From positions 1 through 55,559 of the forward strand of contig NZ_FOEF01000036.1 of assembly GCF_900110575.1 (NCBI RefSeq): a DNA stretch of 55,559 bases, given 5' to 3'. Positions within the stretch are counted from its first letter, which is position 1. Every line of letters starts with the position of its first letter. A program made the translations under genes and the position numbers. The notes under the pieces are model-generated. The model saw only the letters and a program-made list of their open reading frames with translations. It was not told the DNA's origin and made no database searches. Source of the DNA: Amycolatopsis saalfeldensis. Lineage in GTDB: Bacteria > Actinomycetota > Actinomycetes > Mycobacteriales > Pseudonocardiaceae. This document shows, piece after piece, positions 26,093 through 34,812 of this stretch.

Positions 26093-26788
26093 TCACGCAC
26101 CCGGCCCGAGCTGGACCAGGACGACCTGGCCCGCGGCGGCGCTGGTCGCCGCCGCCGCGGCGTCCGCGCCGACCACGACATCGACCGTGACCACGCCGCT
26201 CGAGTCCGGGAGACCGACACCCAGCACCCGCGCCCGGAACGGCTCCACCGCCGCCGGCGCCAGTCCCGTGTCAGTCCCGGTGCCGGTCGCGACCGGGCTG
26301 ACCTGCACCAGATCCCCGGCGGCTAAGCCACGCGCGGGCAGGTGGCCCGGTCTCACCGGGAGCCCGACCAGCCGCTCACCCGGGCCGGGGACCGGCTGCG
26401 CCGACAGCTGGCCAGGCGCCAGCACGCTGCCCGCAGGCAACGTCGAGCGCGCCACCTGGCCGACGACACCGGCGCGCTCGCTCGCGGGGATGGAGGCCAG
26501 CGGCTGACCGGGCACGGCCTTCGCCACCCCGAGATCGCCCTCGCCGATCTGCTGGCCCCAGCTCACGTCGCGGGTCAGCACCAGGACATCGACCCGGGCG
26601 TCCTGTCCCGCGATCAGGGCGTAGTTGCCGACGGCGACCACCGCGGCCAGCACTACCGCCGTACCCAGCAGCCACCAACGCCGTCGCCGTGGCACCCGCG
26701 GACCATCACCATCGTCAGGCCCTCCAGCAGCGGCCGTGTCACGGCCGTGTTGTCGCGGCGGCCGGGAAAAAGACAAAGCAGTACCCAC
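26093..26788 (-). CDS. SAF-domain pilus protein (CpaB/RcpC-like)
   Basis: A 231-residue protein starting at GTG 26788, with AAGGAGCT at normal spacing. One N-terminal membrane segment (WWLLGTAVVLAAVVAVGNY, about 38-57) is followed by an extracytoplasmic SAF domain (VLVLTRDVSWGQQIGEGDLGVAKAV... ARSTLPAGSVLAPGQL). CpaB/RcpC proteins of this type stabilise the pilus channel and may bind the cell wall. The position just ahead of the CpaE-like gene is the usual one. Confidence 0.78.
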   Translation of the reverse strand: MGTALSFSRPPRQHGRDTAAAGGPDDGDGPRVPRRRRWWLLGTAVVLAAVVAVGNYALIAGQDARVDVLVLTRDVSWGQQIGEGDLGVAKAVPGQPLASIPASERAGVVGQVARSTLPAGSVLAPGQLSAQPVPGPGERLVGLPVRPGHLPARGLAAGDLVQVSPVATGTGTDTGLAPAAVEPFRARVLGVGLPDSSGVVTVDVVVGADAAAAATSAAAGQVVLVQLGPGA

Positions 26789-26878
26789 GGGGGAGCTCCT
26801 TCCCCATCAAGAAATGCGGTTTTTGATTTTTACGGAATGCGAGTAACGTCTATCTCGCAGAATTCCGTGGTGTCGTTC

Positions 26879-27862
26879 TTAGTTCGCGCGCAGGGCTTGG
26901 ACCTCGGCGACGGCGAACACGGATCTGGCGCGGGACAGCATCTGCGGGAAGTCGCCGCCCACCGGAGCATTGCCGTCCGAGCCGACCCAGCTGACCGACC
27001 ACTGGATCGCCCATCCCGCGCTGGTCTGATCGTTCGGCTGCCCGACCGAGCTGCGGGTGTAGACGAACCCGCAATCCGGACTGGCCGCATGCAACCCGTA
27101 CGAGCGCTCATACGGCGTGCCCGGCCCGGAACAGGTCATCGAGCCGCCGGTGCCCGAGGAGAACGTCATGCCGACCGGCGTCGCGGTCACCTCCGCCCAC
27201 ACCGGACCGACCTGAACCCGCTGCACAGCCGGATGCCACACACCGGAATCAGTCCAGATCCAGGTGTTCTCCCCGACGATCGTCGCGTCCCGCCCATCAG
27301 GAAGACGCACATCCGGCGAATGCCGCGGCACCGGCAACGGCAACCGCAACTGCTCAAAAGCCTGCGCCGCCAACTCCGCCGGGCTCGGCAACGGCGGAGC
27401 CGCTGGCGCGCCCGCCGGAGCCGGCGCGTTGTTGACCGGCAACGGCGGCAGGCAACGCATCCCGAACGCGCTGCCACCAGGGCGACCGGCGCCAGGAGCG
27501 CCACCAGCACCGAACCCGCCGACGAAACAACCCGGCGGAATCCCGCTCGGCGAATCGGCCGCTCCGCCCGGACCCGCCGCGGCCTGCTGCTCTCGACCGG
27601 CACCGGCCGACGTCGATCCCGGATCCCCCGGGCGGACAGGAGCCTGTCCCCGCTGGTCCAACGCCCGCATGTCGATACGTGGTGGGGCGTACTGACCGAA
27701 CTGGTCAGAGTTGTTGGGTACGACAATGACCTGGCCGTCGTCATTCCGGTTGGGCTGCCTGGGCTCAGCCTGGGACGGTGTCCCAGCAAGCCCGACGGCG
27801 CAGCAGACAGCGGCAAGTAGACATGCTGAGCAGGCGAGCGAATGTCGGATGGTCATCAGCAC
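26879..27862 (-). CDS. Secreted Pro/Gly-rich protein of the pilus operon
   Basis: A 327-residue protein with a signal peptide (SLACSACLLAAVCCAVGLAGTPSQA, about 8-32). A low-complexity Pro/Gly/Ala region with two Cys follows, and then a C-terminal beta-rich domain with Trp residues and two Cys (TIVGENTWIWTDSGVWH... MTCSGPGTPY... DCGFVYTRSS). The product is exported and possibly disulphide bonded. It overlaps the upstream lipoprotein gene by seven bases. No enzymatic motif is seen. A surface or pilus-tip role is only an inference from context. Confidence 0.7.
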   Translation of the reverse strand: MLMTIRHSLACSACLLAAVCCAVGLAGTPSQAEPRQPNRNDDGQVIVVPNNSDQFGQYAPPRIDMRALDQRGQAPVRPGDPGSTSAGAGREQQAAAGPGGAADSPSGIPPGCFVGGFGAGGAPGAGRPGGSAFGMRCLPPLPVNNAPAPAGAPAAPPLPSPAELAAQAFEQLRLPLPVPRHSPDVRLPDGRDATIVGENTWIWTDSGVWHPAVQRVQVGPVWAEVTATPVGMTFSSGTGGSMTCSGPGTPYERSYGLHAASPDCGFVYTRSSVGQPNDQTSAGWAIQWSVSWVGSDGNAPVGGDFPQMLSRARSVFAVAEVQALRAN

Positions 27863-28416
27863 GGCCCACCCGGATACTCAAGCTGTGACACCTTCCACCG
27901 ACCGTCCGCTACATCCCGAACCAGGTGGGCGCGTATGGGAATTTGAGATGTACCAACGGTCTTCCGGTCGCCAGTCGCCGCATCCGCTTGCCCCGAACGA
28001 GATCCGTCCTGACAGTCGTTCAGCGTCGCGTGGTCACCATCGAGTTCAACACGACTGATGCGCGTCGTGACATCTCCATACGGCTTCACCCCAGCCTGCT
28101 TATTGCGACTCATCGCATCCAGGGTTATGGATAATTGCGGGTCTACCGCAAGTTCGGCCATGGCATTCCGCCAGGCGCTCTCCGGTGTGCCCGGAATAGC
28201 CAACGACCGAGGCCAGAACTGGGTGTAGGCCGCTTCTACTGCCTGCTTCTGGTCCTGCCCAGATGGATTCGGTGCCGAGGGAACCGGAGATGGCGCGGAT
28301 CGGCTTGGTGGGGATGCCGGCGCCGGGTCGTCGCCGCCACATCCCGCGAGCAGCAGGGCTGCGGCGCCAGCCAGAGCGGCGCTCAGCAACGAACGATGAG
28401 CGTCGAGCTTGTTCAC
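27856..28416 (-). CDS. Lipoprotein of the pilus operon
   Basis: A 186-residue protein starting at GTG 28416 with GGAGG five bases upstream. The lipobox LLLAGC ends at about residue 26, so it should be anchored on the outer face of the membrane. A Pro/Ser-rich spacer leads to an NTF2-like small domain (QAVEAAYTQFWPRSLAIPG... WRNAMAELAVDPQL... VRDVADGRWKVSQLEYPGG) common in actinobacterial lipoproteins. The upstream open frame is a shadow of the peptidase gene. Function in the pilus is unknown. Confidence 0.75.
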   Translation of the reverse strand: MNKLDAHRSLLSAALAGAAALLLAGCGGDDPAPASPPSRSAPSPVPSAPNPSGQDQKQAVEAAYTQFWPRSLAIPGTPESAWRNAMAELAVDPQLSITLDAMSRNKQAGVKPYGDVTTRISRVELDGDHATLNDCQDGSRSGQADAATGDRKTVGTSQIPIRAHLVRDVADGRWKVSQLEYPGGPC

Positions 28417-28478
28417 AGGTTCCTCCCCTTGCCTCCGATACCGAGCCTGCGTTTTCTCACCAGCCCAGTCACCTTCAC

Positions 28479-29120
28479 CTATGCAAACAGGATGCTGATC
28501 GCCGCTCCGGCGAGCAGCGATGGCCCAGCCGGAAATCGCACGTTCGTGTGTCCCGAGCGCATCACGACAACCAGCGCGACCGCTGCGGTGAGCCCGCTGG
28601 CCACGAGCAAGCCCCGCAACAGTCCCTCCCAGCCGAACCAGCCGAGGTACATCGCAATGGCCCCGTAGAGCGCCGTGTCCCCTCCGCCGGTATGAGCGGG
28701 GACGCCAAGCTGCACGAGTCCGGCGATCAGGAGCACAGCGATCGACGCGCTGCACGCGAAGGCCAGCTGCCTCCAACCGCCATCGACGATCGCCCCGGCG
28801 AGGAATGCCCCGAACCCCCCAGCGGCCAACGCTCCCACCAGGGGGAAAGGAAGGCGCCGAGACCTGAGGTCCGTGATGGCCAGGCTGACTCCCAGCGAGC
28901 ACGCCCAGCACCACGCCAGCAGCAACGGCGTGGCCCCCAGTCGAAGGCTTCCGACCAGGCACAGCCCCCCAACCGCAGCCGAAGCCGCCGCCATCGCGGC
29001 GCCTCGAGCCCCCCTTGCCCACGGCAGGGGCTTCCCGATCGCCCGCTCCGAGGCCATGATCGAAAGTGGGCCAGCCAAAAGACCCGCCGCACCGGCTGCC
29101 CATGGGACGAGCGTGGGCAT
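28479..29120 (-). CDS. Prepilin peptidase (A24 family, TadV/CpaA-like)
   Basis: A 213-residue multi-spanning membrane protease starting at ATG 29120 (AAGGGGGAGATT upstream). Two catalytic aspartates are visible: the first in AITDLRSRRLP, after the third hydrophobic stretch, and the second in GGGDTALYGAI, the GxGD-type site. It would cleave the leader peptides of the Flp and TadE-like prepilins encoded downstream. It heads the pilus operon, so its promoter is in the gap to its right. Confidence 0.85.
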   Translation of the reverse strand: MPTLVPWAAGAAGLLAGPLSIMASERAIGKPLPWARGARGAAMAAASAAVGGLCLVGSLRLGATPLLLAWCWACSLGVSLAITDLRSRRLPFPLVGALAAGGFGAFLAGAIVDGGWRQLAFACSASIAVLLIAGLVQLGVPAHTGGGDTALYGAIAMYLGWFGWEGLLRGLLVASGLTAAVALVVVMRSGHTNVRFPAGPSLLAGAAISILFA

Positions 29121-29584
29121 AATCTCCCCCTTGCGGTGAACGCCGCAGACCCAACGGCACGTCGCTGCGCAATCGTCGATGGGCGAGGCCGGGCATGATG
29201 GGCGAACCGGCCGGCGTCGTCCGTGTTCGTCGACGCGGCACCAGCCGAGTCGACGTCGTTTGTCCTCCTGCACGAAGCTCTGCGCCGGAACGTTGATTGG
29301 GCATTCGAGGCTCCGTCCACCGCGGCTGGTGCGAGGTGCCCGGCCGATGTTTCGGCGCGAACGCGGATTCGGCGGCCGGGCGCCTCGCTGCTTCCATCCC
29401 CGGGAACCAGTGCCCCGAGTACGTCTGGTTTAGCCCGCTGACCTGCGGTGAGTTCAACGTAACCACCGAGTGAGTTTGAACTCACCGGCGGATATTCACC
29501 CGTTCGGCCCGAAGGAGCGTGTGCCGCGAGAGGAGGTTTGATGTCGCGCTGGCGTGGTGCAGCGTGATCGTGTAAGCAGCGGAG
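29121..29584. promoter_or_regulatory. Divergent promoter region of pilus operon and HxlR gene
   Basis: A 464-base gene-free region between the minus-strand pilus operon and the plus-strand HxlR gene; several open frames here lack start signals. It must hold the promoters for both. It includes the 11-bp inverted repeat at 29447-29486. Confidence 0.45.
29447..29486. promoter_or_regulatory. Inverted repeat, candidate operator upstream of HxlR gene
   Basis: GGTGAGTTCAA at 29447-29457 is perfectly complementary to TTGAACTCACC at 29476-29486, with an 18-base spacer. The centre-to-centre arm spacing of 29 bases is close to three helical turns. It is about 100 bases upstream of the HxlR start and 327 bases from the pilus operon start. 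A dimeric regulator could bind here; a role as an HxlR autoregulatory site is an inference. Confidence 0.5.
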
Positions 29585-29971
29585 ATGAACGACGGGGACG
29601 TGTCCTATCGGCAGAACCTCCACGACTTGCTTACCCTTCTGACCGGTCAGTGGACCGTCGCGATCATCGCCACGCTTGCCGTGGGTGAACGTAGATTCAC
29701 TGATCTGCTGGCCGAAGTGAACGAGACCGAGGCACGGCTGGGCTGGATCAGCCACACAAAACCGCTCAGCAGGCGAGTCCTCACTGACACGCTCCGGAGG
29801 CTGGAGGCGGACGAGCTGGTCGAACGGCGCGCGGATGGTGAACATGAACAGTTCAGCAAGGTGTCGTACAGGCTCAGCCCGGACGGCCGGGCGTTGCTGG
29901 GGATGCTGAGGCCCTTGGCCAGTTGGGCCGGTCAGCGACGAGTGGGCGGTGTACAGCCCGATCCGCACTGA
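29585..29971 (+). CDS. HxlR-family winged-helix regulator
   Basis: A 128-residue MarR-like transcription factor of the HxlR family: LLTGQWTVAIIATLAVGERRFTDLLAEVN, then PLSRRVLTDTLRRLEADELVERR and a beta wing (YRLSPDGRALLGML). HxlR proteins are dimers that often sense reactive electrophiles or redox state, usually through one Cys. No Cys is obvious in the N-terminal part here. It converges on the GGDEF gene with one base between. The 5' site is weak, so translation may be leaderless or coupled to the transcript start. Confidence 0.82.
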   Translation: MNDGDVSYRQNLHDLLTLLTGQWTVAIIATLAVGERRFTDLLAEVNETEARLGWISHTKPLSRRVLTDTLRRLEADELVERRADGEHEQFSKVSYRLSPDGRALLGMLRPLASWAGQRRVGGVQPDPH

Positions 29972-29972
29972 C

Positions 29973-31247
29973 CTACATCGCCTCGCTGGCCTGAACCCGG
30001 TTCCGTCCGGAGTCCTTTGCCGCGAAGAGAGCATTGTCGGCGGCAAGGAGGACGTCGTCCAGGTCCGGCCCGGCAGCGGGGAATGCTGCGACGCCGATAG
30101 AAACGGTGACCTGGAGCGGGCTGTCAGTCGTGGGTGCGATTTCAGCGTTGGCGATGCGTTCGCGGATGCGGTGCGCGACGGCGAGGACGCCCGCAGCGTC
30201 GCTACCGGGCAGCATGACGACGAATTCGTCCCCTCCGAAGCGTCCGCACAGGTCGCTGCCGCGGACAAGGTCGCGGATGGCGGCGCCGGCCGCTTGCAAG
30301 GCGTCGTCGCCGATGAGGTGTCCATGGACGGTATTCACCAGCTTGAAGTGGTCGATATCGATCAGCAGGATGCCGAGGCTGGTCCCGAGGTTGCGGGCAC
30401 GCCGCAGTTCGCTCTCCGCGAGTGCGCGCCAGCTGGCCGCGTTGAGCAATCCGGTCTTCGAGTCCCGGGTCGCTGCGTGTTCGAACTGCCGAACGAGCGC
30501 GCTGCGGTGCAGCGCATACAGCGGGACGAAAATCAGGACAACCAGCCACGGACGCAGAACGATCAGCATCGCCGCCAACGTCCCCATGCACAGGGTGGCC
30601 AGTTCGAGGAGGTTCTCGTTGAGTCGGCCGATCAGCAGCTTCGCGGTCCACGTTGGTTTCGAGAGCGCGATGACGGTCGCGACCACGGTTGAGTTCGCCA
30701 GGAAGTAGACCAGGATCACCGCGCTGAGACCGAGCGCGGTCCATGCGCCACGGTCCTGGTCGGTCGGCAGGACGTGCAGGCTGCGGGCGCACCAGGCTGC
30801 AAGCTGGCACGAAAGAATGGCGTTGCAGGCGCTGAAGAGCGTCCGGTGTGCGTAGACGCCGGCGACGCCTCGCCAGCTGCGCAGCCACAGGTGCAGGTAG
30901 AGCGCGACCACGACGGCTGCCGCCAATATGCCGGGGAGCACGAGCGCCGCGGCCAACGTCCACACCGACGAGAAGTTGACGTGCGGGGTGTCGGCGAACC
31001 GGCGGCGGCGGCGCTCCACCTGACGGGCCATCTCGGCGGCGCCGATGCCGAGGCCGACCACGACCAGGTACCCCAAGACGTCGTGGGCGGTCAGTCGCGC
31101 CAACACCAGGTTGGCCGTCACGATCGCGATCGTGACCAGTTCGACGGCAAGGACGAACCCGCGGACACGAGCAGGGAGCGACCAGAGGGCCCACCTTCTC
31201 ACCCAGCCGGCCCGGGCAGGCTGCCCTGAATCGGTTACGCGCTGCAT
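29973..31247 (-). CDS. Membrane-bound diguanylate cyclase (GGDEF)
   Basis: A 424-residue protein with about eight membrane segments in the first 250 residues and a C-terminal GGDEF domain. The signature GRFGGDEF is intact, with the metal-binding region LLIDIDHFKLVN before it. An active cyclase making c-di-GMP is therefore likely. The membrane part is MASE-like but of no class I can name. No EAL domain is present. Its place beside the pilus operon suggests control of attachment, but no shared transcript is evident. Confidence 0.85.
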   Translation of the reverse strand: MQRVTDSGQPARAGWVRRWALWSLPARVRGFVLAVELVTIAIVTANLVLARLTAHDVLGYLVVVGLGIGAAEMARQVERRRRRFADTPHVNFSSVWTLAAALVLPGILAAAVVVALYLHLWLRSWRGVAGVYAHRTLFSACNAILSCQLAAWCARSLHVLPTDQDRGAWTALGLSAVILVYFLANSTVVATVIALSKPTWTAKLLIGRLNENLLELATLCMGTLAAMLIVLRPWLVVLIFVPLYALHRSALVRQFEHAATRDSKTGLLNAASWRALAESELRRARNLGTSLGILLIDIDHFKLVNTVHGHLIGDDALQAAGAAIRDLVRGSDLCGRFGGDEFVVMLPGSDAAGVLAVAHRIRERIANAEIAPTTDSPLQVTVSIGVAAFPAAGPDLDDVLLAADNALFAAKDSGRNRVQASEAM

Positions 31248-31315
31248 ACTGATCTCGCTTCCGTTCCCATGGGGAGGGCCACGGCTTTCACGCTGACTCC
31301 TAGTTGCGGCCCTTC

Positions 31316-32608
31316 CTACCGCCGGTCTCCCGGGAGGGGGTCACAATGCGTAACAAGGACTGGTGACGTTAATCGGACTCCCGACGCGGGCTCGTCCTCG
31401 GCAGTTCTGACCTGACGCGGGCGAGCCCCCTTCCAGACGATCATCGCGCCAGCGGCCAGCACGGACGCCGTGGCGCCCGAGGCCGCCACCGTGATCACCG
31501 GTCCGACGCGATCGGCGGCAAGGCCTGCGCCCACGATCGCCACGCCTTGCGAGGTATACAGGCAGGTGCTGAGCCTGCCCATTACTGTGCCTCGCCGCGC
31601 ATCGGGCACGATTTCCGCAACAACGGCCTGCAGCCGAATCAGATACATCGTCGAGAGGACGCCGGAGACCGCCCACAACACCGCCACCCCCACCAGCCAG
31701 GGCACTGCAGCCGAAGCCAGCAAAGGCAGCCCAGCCGCAATCGCTGGAAAGGCGACCGCTCGCGGCGAGACCACCGAGCTGGTCCTGCCTGCCCACCAGC
31801 CGCCGATGACGCTGCCGACCGGGTCCGCAGCCATCAGCCAGCCCACCGCGAATGATCCGGCCCCCAGCACTCCGGCGTAGGGTGCGGCGATGCCTTCGGG
31901 CACGACCAGCAGGCCAACCAACGAAATCAACAGCACCGGCCCAACGAGCCGGGAATCGACACGCCTACCAGCGTCCTCGGACACAGGCTCCCGGACAGCC
32001 GACCTGCTACGCGAGGCGGCGGGACGTGCCCGCACCCCAAGCAGCACCACCAGCGCGCTCACCAGAAACGTGCCGCTGTTCATTGCCAGCACGCCAACAG
32101 CACCGACCGTCGTGACCAGAATGCCGCCCGCGCCGAAGCCGACGACCTGGGCAACCTGAGTGCTGACCTGACGTAATCCGAGCCCGGCCTGGTAGGCGCC
32201 GTCCGGCAAGACGTCAGGGAGAAGCGACAGCTGTGCCGCCTTGAACGGCGCGCCGGCCAGCGTGAGCGCACCGACCAGGCACCAGAGCGCAGGCAATGGA
32301 AGGCCAGGAATCACCATCGAGAGCGCCAGGCAACCCCGGACAACGTCGGTCACCACGATGACGGTGCGCCGCGGAAACCGGTCGGCGAGGCCCGACAAGA
32401 GGAACCCGCCGATGACCGCGGGGGCGAACGTCAGAGCGTAGGTCAAGGCCGTGAGTAAAGCTGAGTTCGTCCGGCTGAAGACCAACAACGCAAGAGCAAC
32501 CCGGGCCAGCTGGTCCCCGACGACGGATAATGTTTCGGCGAGCCACATCGCCCGAAACTCGGCACAACGCAGCGCCGGAGCAAACCGACCACGCTCGCCG
32601 AAAGCCAT
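31316..32608 (-). CDS. MFS transporter
   Basis: A 430-residue major facilitator protein with about 12 membrane segments. It starts at ATG 32608 (MAFGERGRFAPAL), with GGGGAGGGGG upstream; the longer frame lacks support. Motif A-like segment GLADRFPRRTVIVVTDVVRG lies between the second and third helices, as in the drug/macrolide efflux branch (MefA/EntS type). Substrate unknown. It stands alone; the neighbouring genes are unrelated. Confidence 0.82.
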   Translation of the reverse strand: MAFGERGRFAPALRCAEFRAMWLAETLSVVGDQLARVALALLVFSRTNSALLTALTYALTFAPAVIGGFLLSGLADRFPRRTVIVVTDVVRGCLALSMVIPGLPLPALWCLVGALTLAGAPFKAAQLSLLPDVLPDGAYQAGLGLRQVSTQVAQVVGFGAGGILVTTVGAVGVLAMNSGTFLVSALVVLLGVRARPAASRSRSAVREPVSEDAGRRVDSRLVGPVLLISLVGLLVVPEGIAAPYAGVLGAGSFAVGWLMAADPVGSVIGGWWAGRTSSVVSPRAVAFPAIAAGLPLLASAAVPWLVGVAVLWAVSGVLSTMYLIRLQAVVAEIVPDARRGTVMGRLSTCLYTSQGVAIVGAGLAADRVGPVITVAASGATASVLAAGAMIVWKGARPRQVRTAEDEPASGVRLTSPVLVTHCDPLPGDRR

Positions 32609-32894
32609 CAGCTCACCCCCTCCCCGCGTCCCGCAGCACCAGCCGGTGACCCTCCTTGCCAACAGCCTAGGGACAATCCAACGTATGCCCGGAGCGTGCT
32701 CAAATGGACACAAACGGCGACAGTTCACCCGGTTGGATCAGGTGACTACCCTGAGTAAATACTGAGTAGTTTCGACGTCAGAGCAGTCGCTATTACGGTG
32801 CGGCATTGCCCACACCAGGGCGGCCTCGAATCGCTGCACGGACCTACCTTGGCGCGTTCCGAGGCTTAGCGGAGACGGTTCGGCGCTGTCAAGA

Positions 32895-33368
32895 TCAGGA
32901 GTGCTCCGTCGTCGTCCCGCTGACCCGACCGGCACGTTGCGGTGGCAGGATGCGGAAGAAGTCGTCGATCAGGCTGTCGTCCCACGCGAGGAAGTTCCGG
33001 ATCTTGTGCCAGAGGCTGGTGGACCCGACCCACCATTCGTGGTCGCTGGGGTGGATGGCGACGTCTGCGCCGTGTCCGATTTCTCCGGCGACGAAGCTGT
33101 CTAGCGATTGCCTTCCCTGCCATGCCCAGCGAGAGAGCGCACACAGCACATCGTCCCAATCGAGTTCGTCATGGTCGAATTGGTCTTCGAGGAGCCAGGT
33201 GAACTGATGCGCAAGGTTTCCGCGAGCAGTTCTGTCCATGCGAATCACCCATATCTTCCCCGTGATCCCAGGGCCGATCATGGCGTCAAGATTGATGGCG
33301 TTCACTTCGATACGGTGCGCCTCGATGAAGTCCCTGCCAAGACGGCCGGGATGCGAATTAGTGTTCAC
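32895..33368 (-). CDS. Hypothetical protein, 157 aa
   Basis: A soluble protein starting at GTG 33368, rich in Trp, His and Asp (FTWLLEDQFDHDELDWDD, HPSDHEWWVGSTSLWHK). The first third may form a beta-sheet core (NAINLDAMIGPGITGKIWVIRMDR). No known family. The region upstream is AT-rich (CTAGTTCAACTTAATAGG on the plus strand), consistent with its own promoter. Confidence 0.62.
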   Translation of the reverse strand: MNTNSHPGRLGRDFIEAHRIEVNAINLDAMIGPGITGKIWVIRMDRTARGNLAHQFTWLLEDQFDHDELDWDDVLCALSRWAWQGRQSLDSFVAGEIGHGADVAIHPSDHEWWVGSTSLWHKIRNFLAWDDSLIDDFFRILPPQRAGRVSGTTTEHS

Positions 33369-33645
33369 GGTAGTTTACTTCTCTGCTAGTTCAACTTAAT
33401 AGGGGAAACCTTAGCGGGGTTTACCGGCGGCCGGCCCTGACTACCTCCCCGCTCGGCAAGCCCACACTGGCGGCCGATGCCCCTGGGAGCCACAAGCGAA
33501 GCAACCTGGCCGGGAGGGCCACCAAGATCTGTTTTGCCGGGATTCCTCGGCGATGAGTCGTAATTGTGGGAACACGAACGCGACTTATTCGCCGAGGGGC
33601 CGGTCCGCGGCGGTATTTAGGCTTCATTCTGTTGCCTAGTCGTCG
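33369..33645. other. Intergenic region before the protease terminator
   Basis: Apart from the AT-rich promoter-like stretch at 33370-33420 nothing supportable is seen. Open frames here are shadows running out of the protease gene. Confidence 0.4.
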
Positions 33646-33694
33646 GCTCGGGGTGCCGCACCCGCCACACACCGTGAGGCGCGGCACCCCGAGC
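33646..33694 (-). terminator. Strong hairpin terminator after the S1 protease gene
   Basis: A perfect 14-bp stem, GCTCGGGGTGCCGC at 33646-33659 with GCGGCACCCCGAGC at 33681-33694, closes a 21-base loop. It begins seven bases beyond the protease stop codon. No T-run follows, which is common for actinobacterial terminators. Confidence 0.75.
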
Positions 33695-33700
33695 AGAGGG

Positions 33701-34606
33701 TCAGGTGGCGCTGCCGGTACGGGCGACGTGGTAGATCCAGTCCCGGAAGTCCGGGGAACTGGTGTAGACGTCGGGCGCGGTGCCGCAGAACTCGTTGGCG
33801 GTGCGGCTGGCGCTGCCGACGAGCTGGGGCACACCGTCGATCGTGGCGAGGGCCGGTCCGCCGGAGTCCCCGAAACAGCTTCCGTCGGTGCTGGAGGGAT
33901 TGTCGGTGCAGATCTCGCCGGCGGATAGACCGATGTCGGCGCAGCGCGAGGGCGCGGTGACGCGGGTGTCGAGCTGCTGCAGCCGCAAGGGCAGCCCGGT
34001 GGAGGTGCTGTCGGGCTCAGTCACGCCCCAGCCGTACAGGCTGATCGTGCTGCCGCGCCGGGCGGTGTCGCGGGCGAGCTGCACGGTCGGTTGCTGGAGC
34101 AGGTGGTCGAGCTGGAGCATGGCGATGTCGAAGACCTGCTTCTTAGGCGCGCCCCGGGCCCAGTTCCAGCCCGGGTGGACCACGATCTTGGTCACGGTCG
34201 CGGTGTCCCCGCCGGAGAGCCGGTCGAGGCTGCCGACCCGGACGTGGAAATGTTTGTCCGCGGTCGGGATCGGTGCCGCGTCGGCGGTGAACCGCTGGAT
34301 CGCGGACGACCTGGCCGCCGCGCCCGCGGGCGGGTCGGTGACACAGTGCGCGGCGGTGACCACCCAGCCCCGGAACACCAGGGCCGCGCCGCAGGTGTGG
34401 TAGTCGATGTACTTCTCGCCGTACGCGGGGGCGTCGTACTGCAGCGAGGTGATGCCCGGCGGCGCGGTCGCGGCCGGGTGACCGCCGATGATCCTCGGTG
34501 CGACCGTCGGCGGTGTGTCGGCGACGGCCGTCCCGGCGGGAGCGGTCAGCGCGGCGGCGATGCTCACCGTCACGGCTGCTGCGGACGACAGAATCTTTCT
34601 GTTCAC
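33701..34606 (-). CDS. Secreted trypsin-like serine protease (S1)
   Basis: A 301-residue exported protease. The signal peptide spans about residues 1-29, followed by a short propeptide ending at R38 before the mature N-terminus IIGG. The catalytic triad is visible: His87 in TAAHC, Asp in FDIAMLQL and Ser in CFGDSGGP. Cys pairs are positioned as in actinobacterial trypsins. Start GTG 34606 has GGAAGA upstream. The gene has its own terminator and is monocistronic. The substrate is unknown; such proteases often degrade external protein or process secreted proteins. Confidence 0.88.
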   Translation of the reverse strand: MNRKILSSAAAVTVSIAAALTAPAGTAVADTPPTVAPRIIGGHPAATAPPGITSLQYDAPAYGEKYIDYHTCGAALVFRGWVVTAAHCVTDPPAGAAARSSAIQRFTADAAPIPTADKHFHVRVGSLDRLSGGDTATVTKIVVHPGWNWARGAPKKQVFDIAMLQLDHLLQQPTVQLARDTARRGSTISLYGWGVTEPDSTSTGLPLRLQQLDTRVTAPSRCADIGLSAGEICTDNPSSTDGSCFGDSGGPALATIDGVPQLVGSASRTANEFCGTAPDVYTSSPDFRDWIYHVARTGSAT

Positions 34607-34812
34607 GGACTAGTCTTCCCGTCTGAAAACAACATGGTCGGTTGTCTACAATGGATTTTCTGTAGCCTGGTTGCGGAGGCCCGCACCCGGGGTGAGCGAA
34701 GGGCATTGTCAGATGGCCGCGCTTCTTGTCTCCACGTTTCGAGACGAAAAATATGTGCAAATCCTGCTTCATTTCTTGCATGCGAGACCTACTTTTCATG
34801 GCACCTCCTCAC

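Noticed and set aside
27856..29466. A 536-codon minus-strand frame spanning the lipoprotein and peptidase region
   Set aside because: Only its last 186 codons (from GTG 28416) have a start site and lipobox; the rest is a shadow of the prepilin peptidase gene and the intergenic region.
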